A DNA stretch of 5,044 bases, taken from Candidatus Eiseniibacteriota bacterium (GTDB lineage: Bacteria > JAFGKV01). Of this stretch, positions 1 through 5,008 are shown in pieces. The notes below the pieces were generated by a model. The model was given only the letters and a program-made list of their open reading frames with translations. It ran no database searches and was not told where the DNA came from. The stretch is taken from assembly GCA_025453925.1 (NCBI GenBank), contig JALOPK010000275.1, positions 1 to 5,044 on the forward strand, given 5' to 3'. The position numbers were made by a program, and so were the translations under genes. Every line of letters begins with the position of its first letter. Positions within the stretch are counted from its first letter, which is position 1.

Positions 1-897
1 CTTTGTCTCTCTTCGAGGGAAGGCGTTCCGTCTCCACGGAACGACAAAGGCGTTGTGGGGCCAAGGATCAGCCACCCACCACTGCGAGGTGCCGACACAT
101 AGAACGATGTAATGGTGATCCTTGCTCCATTGGATCTTGCAGGCGATTGTACCTTCGGGTGCATTCATGCTGAGAAGACCCATTACCACAGACGAAAACT
201 TTTCACACACACCGCCTCGGAGAATGACCGTGCTGGCTTCCATCAAGGCGAGATATCCGACAAGTTGATCGCCAGGTTGACTCTCCATGGCGTGAGGATC
301 GAGATCGAAGACGTTGCCAGGATTATCCAATCCTTCATAGAGGATGGCAGTCCCACGGTCATCCATGGTCTTTGCATGCTGTGGACAGAGATTTTGAATT
401 GCTTCCGAGCCGTCACGGTTGTTGAAGGGTCCACGCCCCAACAGACTGCGGGCCTCCTGCACCACACGAATCGCGAGATCCCGGGCGCGTTGTTCGTCCG
501 CATCTTGACCTCGGGGCCGCCCCCCAGGAGGGCCCTGATTATACTGGAAACGGAGATACCTCTCTCGTGGTCCGTCCTCGGCGACGGCTTCCCTTTCTGG
601 ACACTCCTGGACATCGGCAGCTTCCTGCCTGGGCGGTCGCGGTCCATAGACCTCGCCACTGGTGGGCCCTGTCGCGTGATAGTAGGGTGGCGGCCTTCGC
701 ACCGGAGGCGGAGGTGGCGCCTGCGCAGCCAGCGGGGGCGGAGCGATCACGGCCGCTGGCCGGGGAGCAGGCGGGTCGGGCGCTACAACCGGAGCAGGAG
801 CAGCAGCATGTTGCGCTTCATCCCCGTTTCCCTGAGACTCGCGCTGCGGCGAGCGAGATCCCTCCTCGGTCACAGCGCGACTGCGACACCTACCCAT
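1..897 (-). CDS. Putative T6SS effector with papain-like Cys-His-Asp domain (3' end cut off by window)
   Basis: Uninterrupted reading frame of 299 codons from the ATG at 897-895 to base 1, with no stop inside the window, so the C-terminus is missing. Residues 1-30 are polar. Residues about 34-89 are very rich in Pro and Ala, typical of a flexible linker. A domain follows from about residue 138. Near its end are G-G-V-C at 228-231, D-H-H-Y at 260-263 and V-A-D-P-W-P at 275-280. Cys, then a His within a beta-strand-like stretch (HYIVLCV), then an Asp in a WVADPW strand is the order seen in papain-fold enzymes, including toxin peptidases and deamidases (YopT/C58, OspI, Tox-PL-like). C231, H261 (or H262) and D277 are therefore the proposed triad. 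No signal peptide or membrane segment is visible in this frame, as expected for T6SS cargo. The gene lies 17 bases after the preceding stop, in a vgrG/DUF4123/PAAR cassette. The effector role is inferred from context plus motifs; the exact enzyme activity (protease, deamidase, transglutaminase or amidase) cannot be settled here. G+C falls to about 52% over the domain-coding part. Confidence 0.75.
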   Translation of the reverse strand, partial: MGRCRSRAVTEEGSRSPQRESQGNGDEAQHAAAPAPVVAPDPPAPRPAAVIAPPPLAAQAPPPPPVRRPPPYYHATGPTSGEVYGPRPPRQEAADVQECPEREAVAEDGPRERYLRFQYNQGPPGGRPRGQDADEQRARDLAIRVVQEARSLLGRGPFNNRDGSEAIQNLCPQHAKTMDDRGTAILYEGLDNPGNVFDLDPHAMESQPGDQLVGYLALMEASTVILRGGVCEKFSSVVMGLLSMNAPEGTIACKIQWSKDHHYIVLCVGTSQWWVADPWPHNAFVVPWRRNAFPRRETK

Positions 898-906
898 TTC
901 ATGACG

Positions 907-911
907 CTCCT
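907..911 (-). promoter_or_regulatory. Ribosome binding site of the putative effector gene
   Basis: Read on the minus strand, AGGAG occupies 911-907. It lies 9 bases before the ATG at 897, which opens the long 299-codon frame, and 4 bases before another ATG at 902 in a different frame that stops after ten codons (MKWVGVAVAL). The long frame supports 897 as the main start. The site lies just after the TAG (917-915) of the upstream gene, so translation of the two genes may be linked. Confidence 0.55.
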
Positions 912-914
912 ATC

Positions 915-1664
915 CTACCGGTCCACGATCTTGTACACATCGAGCCTATCCATGGCCGCAGCGTAGAGCTGCAGCGACTTCGATCGGGGATCCGCCTGCA
1001 GGGCGAGAACCGGGGATACCCATGGATGCAGGGGGTCGCGGTCAAAGTGAGAACCCACCATGAACATGAGAAGGATGTACGTCAGCAGACCCTCCCTGCT
1101 CTCCAAACCGTGCGCCTGCACCTTGGACCTGGCCAGTGACTCGAGCGCTTGGAACGTGTCCTGTGCCAGTGTGCGGTAGTGTTCAGGATACACCTCATAC
1201 AGAAGCGCCTGGATGCCGGCCCCCTCATCGTCGGATCGTCCGCGGACGAGCTCCTCGTACGGCATGCTGCGCACACGCACCAACGCCCGGCGGTAGTGCT
1301 CCCCGTTTGCCCCCGCGGTCTGTTCGAGAAAGCCAGCCGCCGTGCGGTAGAGATTGTGCAGCCGAATGAATGGGCTCGGAAGCGTATCGTCTGCGAGAAT
1401 ATGAGCGGCCCAGGGGTACAATGGATCCTCGTCGAAGTACGAGCCGAGCACACACATCAGCTTGACGAATTTCACGGCCTCATCGCCGAGCGCACAACCG
1501 TGTGCCGCGGCCCTCTCCAGGCCGAGCGTGACGACCCGCCCAACCTGCTCGGCTCCGAGAACGGCGCAATCTTCCGGAAAGGACCTCGTGACCTCCGACA
1601 GGACACGCTCGCGAGTTCGGGAGTCCCGCATGGCTTGACGTTGTTCCGATCGGATCGTGAGCAT
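915..1664 (-). CDS. Duplicated-domain protein of a T6SS-cassette-associated family, function unknown
   Basis: 249 residues, predicted soluble and mostly helical, with no signal peptide or membrane segment. The ATG start at 1664 follows GGGTGG at 7 bases. It is the first ATG after an in-frame TGA at 1766-1764 and gives an N-terminus (MLTIRSEQ) of the kind I recall from proteins in vgrG/PAAR cassettes. The protein contains two diverged copies of one module, offset by exactly 130 residues without gaps: 28-92 and 158-222. Shared residues include P30-E31/P160-E161, H55-G56/H185-G186, L69-M70/L199-M200, G74-S75/G204-S205, F77-D78/F207-D208, D80-P81-L82/D210-P211-L212 and P84-W85/P214-W215. The FDxDPLxPW motif is the signature. 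A Leu-Tyr-containing helix follows each copy (about 101-115 and 230-246). No catalytic motif is apparent. Position between PAAR and the putative effector, 17 bases before the latter, suggests an adaptor, chaperone or accessory role, but this is inference; an immunity role is also possible. I recall the family motif but no named function or Pfam name. Confidence 0.8.
   Translation of the reverse strand: MLTIRSEQRQAMRDSRTRERVLSEVTRSFPEDCAVLGAEQVGRVVTLGLERAAAHGCALGDEAVKFVKLMCVLGSYFDEDPLYPWAAHILADDTLPSPFIRLHNLYRTAAGFLEQTAGANGEHYRRALVRVRSMPYEELVRGRSDDEGAGIQALLYEVYPEHYRTLAQDTFQALESLARSKVQAHGLESREGLLTYILLMFMVGSHFDRDPLHPWVSPVLALQADPRSKSLQLYAAAMDRLDVYKIVDR
999..1193 (-). repeat. Domain copy 2 within the 249-residue protein (residues 158-222)
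   Basis: Second copy of the module, with the motif GSHFDRDPLHPW. Divergence from copy 1 is protein-level (about 32% identity), so this is an old duplication or fusion rather than a recent DNA repeat. It keeps the His-Gly, Leu-Met, Gly-Ser, Phe-Asp-x-Asp-Pro and Pro-Trp positions of copy 1. Confidence 0.8.
1389..1583 (-). repeat. Domain copy 1 within the 249-residue protein (residues 28-92)
   Basis: This segment encodes the first copy of the internal duplication, ending in the motif GSYFDEDPLYPW. It aligns without gaps to the segment at 999-1193. I count 20 identities over 62 aligned residues (30-91 against 160-221), with 11 of 17 identical in the core 69-85. It looks closer than copy 2 to the single-copy family pattern that I recall (FPExC, LMxxxGxxFDxDPxxPW). 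Confidence 0.8.
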
Positions 1665-1934
1665 CGAGAAACCACCCGGTAGCAGGTTGAAGATGCGCCT
1701 CGGATGGACGCCGAGGCCGGTGATGGACTCCGGCAGGGAGGGGCGGCCGGCTCGAGGGGGGAATCACCAAGATGACAGGGATATTGCGATCGCCACCTCC
1801 GGCAAGAGAACGTGTCGAAGCGGTTGCGACGTGGGCTGCATCTCCATGCCGTATCGCGAGGCGTCGAGTGACCAGACAGGCAAGCGACCTGAACAGTTAT
1901 GACCCGCACTCTTCTCGTCGAACCCGGGAGCCCC
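1665..1934. other. 270-base gap between PAAR gene and duplicated-domain gene, no supported gene
   Basis: No frame here gives a convincing protein. Two minus-strand frames stay open into the downstream gene, but their products are Arg/Pro/Ser-rich in the way of out-of-frame GC-rich DNA. The frame of the downstream gene is open back to the TGA at 1766-1764 but offers no ATG or GTG before 1664. The piece after the PAAR stop translates for about 57 codons in phase and then stops, with no recognisable motif. I see no clear terminator hairpin with a T run and no confident -35/-10 pair. It is by far the largest gap in the cassette, so it could hold a promoter for the last two genes, decayed coding sequence or a recombination joint. 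Confidence 0.6.
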
Positions 1935-2237
1935 TTACCCCCCGATGATCACCGTTGGACAGCACGGGGGCATGATCACGCCGCCGTGCGCGGTCGTGTC
2001 TCCCAGCCTCGCGGCCATCAGGAAATTGATCATCACGGTGGCGGAGCCCTTCACGATCACGTCCGGAGGGCCGGCGCACAGGCACTGGTCGGTGATCCGA
2101 GCGGCGGGGAGGAACCCGATGATGACGTTCGGCGAGCACGGGGGCAGGATCGGCCCGCCGACGTGAGGCACCGGGGGAAGCCCCGGCGTCACCATCGGAC
2201 AGGTGTGCATGTCGGTCACTCTCGCTGCAGGCGGCAT
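1935..2237 (-). CDS. PAAR-domain T6SS spike-tip protein
   Basis: 100 residues, the usual size of a stand-alone PAAR protein. PAAR proteins form a zinc-stabilised cone that caps the VgrG trimer and can attach cargo; the protein would be secreted with the spike. The ATG at 2237 is chosen because AAGGAG lies 6 bases upstream and the product begins directly with the family opening MPPAARVTDMHTCP. An earlier in-phase start would add 24 residues that overlap the DUF4123 gene and look like out-of-frame sequence. Three repeats are visible: PAAR at 3-6, PAAR at 44-47 and MAAR at 74-77, each followed by a Val/Ile/Leu-Thr/Gly-Asp turn. HVGGPILPPC (25-34) and HGGVIMPPC (84-92) are matching loops, each leading into P-x-VIIG. 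His and Cys residues at 11, 13, 25, 52, 54 and 84 are candidate zinc ligands. No C-terminal toxin extension is fused: it ends right after the last VIIGG. It starts one base after the DUF4123 stop. Confidence 0.95.
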   Translation of the reverse strand: MPPAARVTDMHTCPMVTPGLPPVPHVGGPILPPCSPNVIIGFLPAARITDQCLCAGPPDVIVKGSATVMINFLMAARLGDTTAHGGVIMPPCCPTVIIGG

Positions 2238-2238
2238 C

Positions 2239-2793
2239 TTACGCTCCTTGCGCCGAACGGACCCCCAGGTCGACGGGAGTGGTTTCCTGTCGTAGCTTTC
2301 CCTCGGCACGACTCAACCGCAGCGCATGCCCGGGATCGTCGTTCTCCAGGATGAAACAGCGGATCGGCCCGAAGAACTCGGCAAGCTGTGTCGCGTCGCA
2401 GGTGGGCGCGAAGCCGCGCAAGACCCGCGGATCGTAGTACCGGAAGATCAGCGGCTTGTGCTCCGGGCCATAGACCACGTTGAGCCGGCGGAAGTGCTGG
2501 CGCAGCAACCGAAGATCCGCGGGGGCGACCGCGAAGATTCCCCAGTGCTGCCCCCAGCCCTTCTCGATCACCCAGCCGGCAAACGCGGAGTCCGGCGTCA
2601 GCTCGACGAGATACGGGGCCACTTCCGCCATGTCGGGCGGAAGCTCCCCCCGGTAGAGGCACTCGAACTCGGGCCGGTCGTCGCCGTACAGGCGATCGAG
2701 CAGGTCCGGGATCGAGGCGCCGTCCAGCACCGCGTAGGCGTGCTCGTCCTCGCGCGAGAACAGTTGATTGTTCATCCATTCGTTGAGATCCAC
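2239..2793 (-). CDS. DUF4123 T6SS effector chaperone/adaptor
   Basis: 184 residues. DUF4123 proteins (Tap/TEC type) are cytoplasmic adaptors that bind a specific effector and load it on the cognate VgrG; they are usually not secreted. Recognisable family blocks in order: AYAVLDGAS at 19-27, the ECLYRGELP block at 44-52 leading to APYLVEL at 59-65, the WVIEKGWGQHWGIF block at 74-87, a LRQHFRRLNVVYGPE block at 97-111, RYYDPRVLRGFAPTC at 118-132, and a final FFGPI-CFILEN strand at 140-151. The last 30 residues are a charged tail. The start is GTG at 2793, with GGAG at 2804-2801 seven bases upstream; an internal ATG at codon 7 (2775) is a weaker alternative. It lies 55 bases after vgrG and one base before the PAAR gene. 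Its client is not adjacent: the candidate effector is two genes downstream, so it may serve that protein or bridge to PAAR. Confidence 0.93.
   Translation of the reverse strand: MDLNEWMNNQLFSREDEHAYAVLDGASIPDLLDRLYGDDRPEFECLYRGELPPDMAEVAPYLVELTPDSAFAGWVIEKGWGQHWGIFAVAPADLRLLRQHFRRLNVVYGPEHKPLIFRYYDPRVLRGFAPTCDATQLAEFFGPIRCFILENDDPGHALRLSRAEGKLRQETTPVDLGVRSAQGA
2244..2249 (-). promoter_or_regulatory. Ribosome binding site of the PAAR gene, inside the DUF4123 end
   Basis: AAGGAG on the minus strand at 2249-2244 lies 6 bases before the PAAR ATG at 2237. It overlaps the last codons of the DUF4123 gene, whose TAA (2241-2239) falls between the site and the ATG. This stop/start arrangement points to translational coupling and fixes the PAAR start. 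Confidence 0.8.
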
Positions 2794-2816
2794 TGGACCT
2801 CTCCGCTCTCTTGCCT

Positions 2817-2836
2817 TCCGGCCGGAACCGGCCGGA
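2817..2836. repeat. Perfect 9-bp GC-rich inverted repeat between vgrG and DUF4123 gene
   Basis: TCCGGCCGG and its exact reverse complement CCGGCCGGA are separated by AA. Each arm contains the self-complementary octamer CCGGCCGG, so the element is also a direct repeat of that octamer. In RNA it could fold as an approximately 8-bp stem with a tetraloop. There is no T run after it on the minus strand, so a simple terminator is unlikely. It sits 13-32 bases after the vgrG stop and about 13 bases before the DUF4123 Shine-Dalgarno, where it could stabilise the vgrG end or tune expression between the two genes. Confidence 0.6.
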
Positions 2837-2848
2837 TCATTCCTGCGG

Positions 2849-4948
2849 TCATATGTCGCAGAACGGCGTGCCGTTCCTCGCCGCCTGCTGCATCACGAGC
2901 GCCGCCGGGCTGTACTGGGTCGGCTTTGGCGGGCGCGGAGGCGGCGGCAGCGTGGATTGCTGGCCCGGCTCGGCGGTATCGGCCTCCTGGGGAGCCTTGG
3001 GCGGCTGGGGAGAGGCGCCCGAGCCCGAGCCCGCTGCGCCGCCGCTGTTGATCATCACCATCGTCCCCGAGATGAAGATGCCGCCGGGGTTGATGTTGAT
3101 GAAGTTCCCGCCGACCTTCACCGTCAGGCTCGTCCCCGATTCGATGACGAGATTCACGCCCGCCTTCAGGTGAATCTCCATCCCGGCGTCGAGGGCATAC
3201 TTCATCCCCACCTTTTCCTGGGCATCCATCCCCACCTTCAGCGACACCGTCCCGTCGACCTTCTCGTTCCGGTCGCCCTTCACGCTGACGTGCCGGTCCC
3301 CCTCCACGGCATCCAGGTGGTCCCGCTTGATGATCAGGTGCCGGTCCCGACCGATCCACTCGAGGGAGTCGTTCTTCACCCGGTCGTCCTGGTTGCGCTC
3401 CGCATGCAGGAAGAGCTGCTCCTTGCCCTTCTTGTCCTCGAACCGGATCTCGTTGAATCCGCCGCCGCCCTTCGAGCTGTAGGACTTGACCGTGCTCTTC
3501 GTCTGCTCCGCCGGCAGCGCGTAGGGGGGCATCTCCTCGGCGTTGTACACTCGGCCGGTGATGATGGGCTGGTCCGGGTCCCCTTCCAGGAAGTCCACGA
3601 TGACTTCCTGCCCGACGCGCGGGAGGAACACGGCGCCCCAGCGCTTCCCCGCCCAGTTCTGGGACACGCGCACCCAGCACGAGCTTTTCTCGTCGTAGTT
3701 CCCTTCGCGGTCCCAGTGGAACTGCACCTTCACGCGCCCGTACTTGTCGGTCCAGATCTCCTCCCCCTTCTTCCCCACCACCACCGCGGTCTGCGAGCCC
3801 TGGACAGCCGGCTTGCGCGTGACGCGCGGCGGCCGGTAGGGAACGGACTGGGGGATGCAGGTGAACTGGTTGGAATACGTCTCCTTGGAGTCATCCCCGG
3901 TCGTGTAGCTTTCTCCAACGGAGGCGGTGTGCCGCACCTCGGTCAGGACGTACCCCGTGTTCATGTCCTGCCGCGTGTGCTCCGCGAGGTCGAAGCGGTA
4001 CCCGGGGATGAATGCCCGGCACAGGCCGGTCCCGCGCATCACGATCGTGGACGCCTCCTCCTCCTCGATCCGGAGCTTGGCGAGGCGCTGCCCCTGAGGC
4101 TTCTTCTCGTACTCCCCCGGATAATCGTAGATCTCGTAGCCGGCGTTGCCGCCCACCTCGGCGATCGTGGTCTCGGTCACGGCCAGGTCGGTGCTCGGGG
4201 TCTCGAAATTGTAGTCGGTCAGGGCGACCTTGCCGGTCCGCAGCTCGTACTCCGCCCGCCAGCCCGTAACGACATCCTGCTGCTCGATCCCGGTAGCCGT
4301 GTAGTCCACTCTGGCCCTGGATTGCCCCGGGCACGGCTGGTGCGCGGTCGTGGAGTTGGCCAGGATCAGGGTGTGCTTGTCCTTCTCGTGCGTGAAGAAA
4401 TAGCAGATGCCGTACTCCTCCATCAGGCGCGAGACGAAGGTGAAATCCGTCTCCCGGTACTGGACGCAGTATTCCCGGGGCTCGAAGCTCCCTTGGAGCA
4501 TGTTCTTGTGGTTCGTGAAGCCGAGATCGGTGAAGATCTTCGCGATGATGGCCGGGATCGTCATGTTCTGGAAGATGCGGCAGTCCGCCGTGCGCGTGAG
4601 AAGCCAGAGCCAGGGGACCATCTCGGCTCGGTAGTGGGTGAAGCGCTCGTCCTCCCCGGTGAGCGCGAATCGGCTGACGACCCCGTTGAAATACCGCGGC
4701 TCGCCGTCGTCCCGCCGCAAGGCGACGGTGATCGGCTGGCCGACGATCCGGTCGTGGGCGACGGCCGGATCCTCCGAAAGCAGATCGAGCTGGAACCGGA
4801 ACGGCCGGGACACCCCCTCCTCTCCCGAGAATGCCTGCAGCAGCAGGGTGTCTTCCGGCAGGGGGGTGTACACGGCAATCAGCCTGTCTTCCTGCGTGTA
4901 CGGCGCGTCTCGCCTGGTGTTCCGGCTCCCTGGTCCCGCCATCATCAT
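2849..4948 (-). CDS. vgrG: VgrG, T6SS spike protein
   Basis: 699 residues, a common VgrG length. VgrG trimers form the puncturing spike on the Hcp tube and are ejected into target cells. Layout: residues about 20-370 are the gp27-like base (PFRFQLDLLS at 49-58, YCVQYRETDFTFVSRLMEEYGI at 160-181, and RGTGLCRAFIPGYRFDL at 305-321). The gp5-like OB fold follows, with DKYGRVKVQFHWDREG at 401-416, WVRVSQNWAGKRWGAVFLPR at 425-444, then GQEVIVDFLEGDPDQPIITG to residue 465. The transition to the needle carries GGGGFNEIRFEDKKGKEQLFLHAE from 494. Residues about 530-635 are short needle repeats (DRHLIIKRD, DRHVSVKGD, then G-rich turns). A Gly/Ser/Pro linker spans about 636-678, and the tail 679-699 ends in GTPFCDI. 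No large toxin domain is fused, so cargo must be carried non-covalently. An in-frame TGA (4951-4949) abuts the first of three ATG codons, so initiation is at 4948, 4945 or 4942. The 4942 ATG has the best Shine-Dalgarno spacing. Confidence 0.97.
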   Translation of the reverse strand: MMMAGPGSRNTRRDAPYTQEDRLIAVYTPLPEDTLLLQAFSGEEGVSRPFRFQLDLLSEDPAVAHDRIVGQPITVALRRDDGEPRYFNGVVSRFALTGEDERFTHYRAEMVPWLWLLTRTADCRIFQNMTIPAIIAKIFTDLGFTNHKNMLQGSFEPREYCVQYRETDFTFVSRLMEEYGICYFFTHEKDKHTLILANSTTAHQPCPGQSRARVDYTATGIEQQDVVTGWRAEYELRTGKVALTDYNFETPSTDLAVTETTIAEVGGNAGYEIYDYPGEYEKKPQGQRLAKLRIEEEEASTIVMRGTGLCRAFIPGYRFDLAEHTRQDMNTGYVLTEVRHTASVGESYTTGDDSKETYSNQFTCIPQSVPYRPPRVTRKPAVQGSQTAVVVGKKGEEIWTDKYGRVKVQFHWDREGNYDEKSSCWVRVSQNWAGKRWGAVFLPRVGQEVIVDFLEGDPDQPIITGRVYNAEEMPPYALPAEQTKSTVKSYSSKGGGGFNEIRFEDKKGKEQLFLHAERNQDDRVKNDSLEWIGRDRHLIIKRDHLDAVEGDRHVSVKGDRNEKVDGTVSLKVGMDAQEKVGMKYALDAGMEIHLKAGVNLVIESGTSLTVKVGGNFININPGGIFISGTMVMINSGGAAGSGSGASPQPPKAPQEADTAEPGQQSTLPPPPRPPKPTQYSPAALVMQQAARNGTPFCDI

Positions 4949-4955
4949 TCACCCC
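4949..4955 (-). promoter_or_regulatory. vgrG Shine-Dalgarno next to a triple ATG start
   Basis: GGGGTGA on the minus strand (4955-4949) directly abuts ATGATGATG. Spacing is 0, 3 and 6 bases to the first, second and third ATG, so the third (4942) is favoured, giving a protein that begins MAGPGSRN. The final TGA of the element is also an in-frame stop for the vgrG frame, which rules out any earlier start. Confidence 0.6.
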
Positions 4956-4959
4956 GAAT

Positions 4960-5008
4960 GTTTCACCACCAAGGCACCAAGGCACACGAGAGTCCCGAAA
5001 GACACGAG
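4960..5008. repeat. CACCAAGG-type short tandem-like intergenic repeat
   Basis: The plus strand reads CACCACCAAGGCACCAAGG followed by CACACGAG and, a few bases on, GACACGAG. This is a degenerate array of units of about 8-10 bases resembling CACCAAGG and CACGAG. Similar strings of the form CACCACGAAGGACACGAAG are, from general knowledge, widespread in intergenic regions of several environmental phyla. Here it lies immediately upstream of the vgrG start and marks the right edge of the cassette as seen in the window. No function is evident from sequence; the copy number elsewhere in the genome cannot be seen. Confidence 0.6.

Noticed and set aside
243-659. 138-codon minus-strand ORF
   Set aside because: It is a shifted-frame shadow of the effector gene. 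Only the other minus frame runs from a ribosome binding site through the whole region and yields the Cys/His/Asp motifs.
112-966. 284-codon plus-strand ORF
   Set aside because: It is antisense to the putative effector frame, which has coherent domain-like sequence, a Shine-Dalgarno and operon spacing. The plus-strand product shows low-complexity Arg/Ser runs.
1149-1682. 177-codon plus-strand ORF
   Set aside because: It is antisense to the duplicated-domain gene, with no motif and no supporting start signal.
1786-1793. GCGATCGC octamer palindrome
   Set aside because: A single short GC-rich palindrome is expected by chance here, and there is no array.
1472-1909. 145-codon minus-strand ORF spanning the 270-base gap
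   Set aside because: Its second half overlaps the duplicated-domain gene out of frame and the product is Arg/Ser/Pro/Cys-rich. There is no ribosome binding site of note and no recognisable domain.
1944-2165. DNA-level similarity between two segments of the PAAR gene
   Set aside because: The resemblance comes from the normal internal pseudo-repeats of PAAR proteins (HxGGxIxPPC loops), not a separate repeat element.
2238-2309. 24-codon N-terminal extension of the PAAR protein
   Set aside because: The added residues overlap the DUF4123 gene and look like its out-of-frame translation; the ATG at 2237 has a good Shine-Dalgarno and begins at the canonical PAAR opening.
2216-2779. 187-codon minus-strand ORF over the DUF4123 gene
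   Set aside because: Out-of-frame shadow. The overlapping 184-residue product has clear DUF4123 blocks and this one has none.
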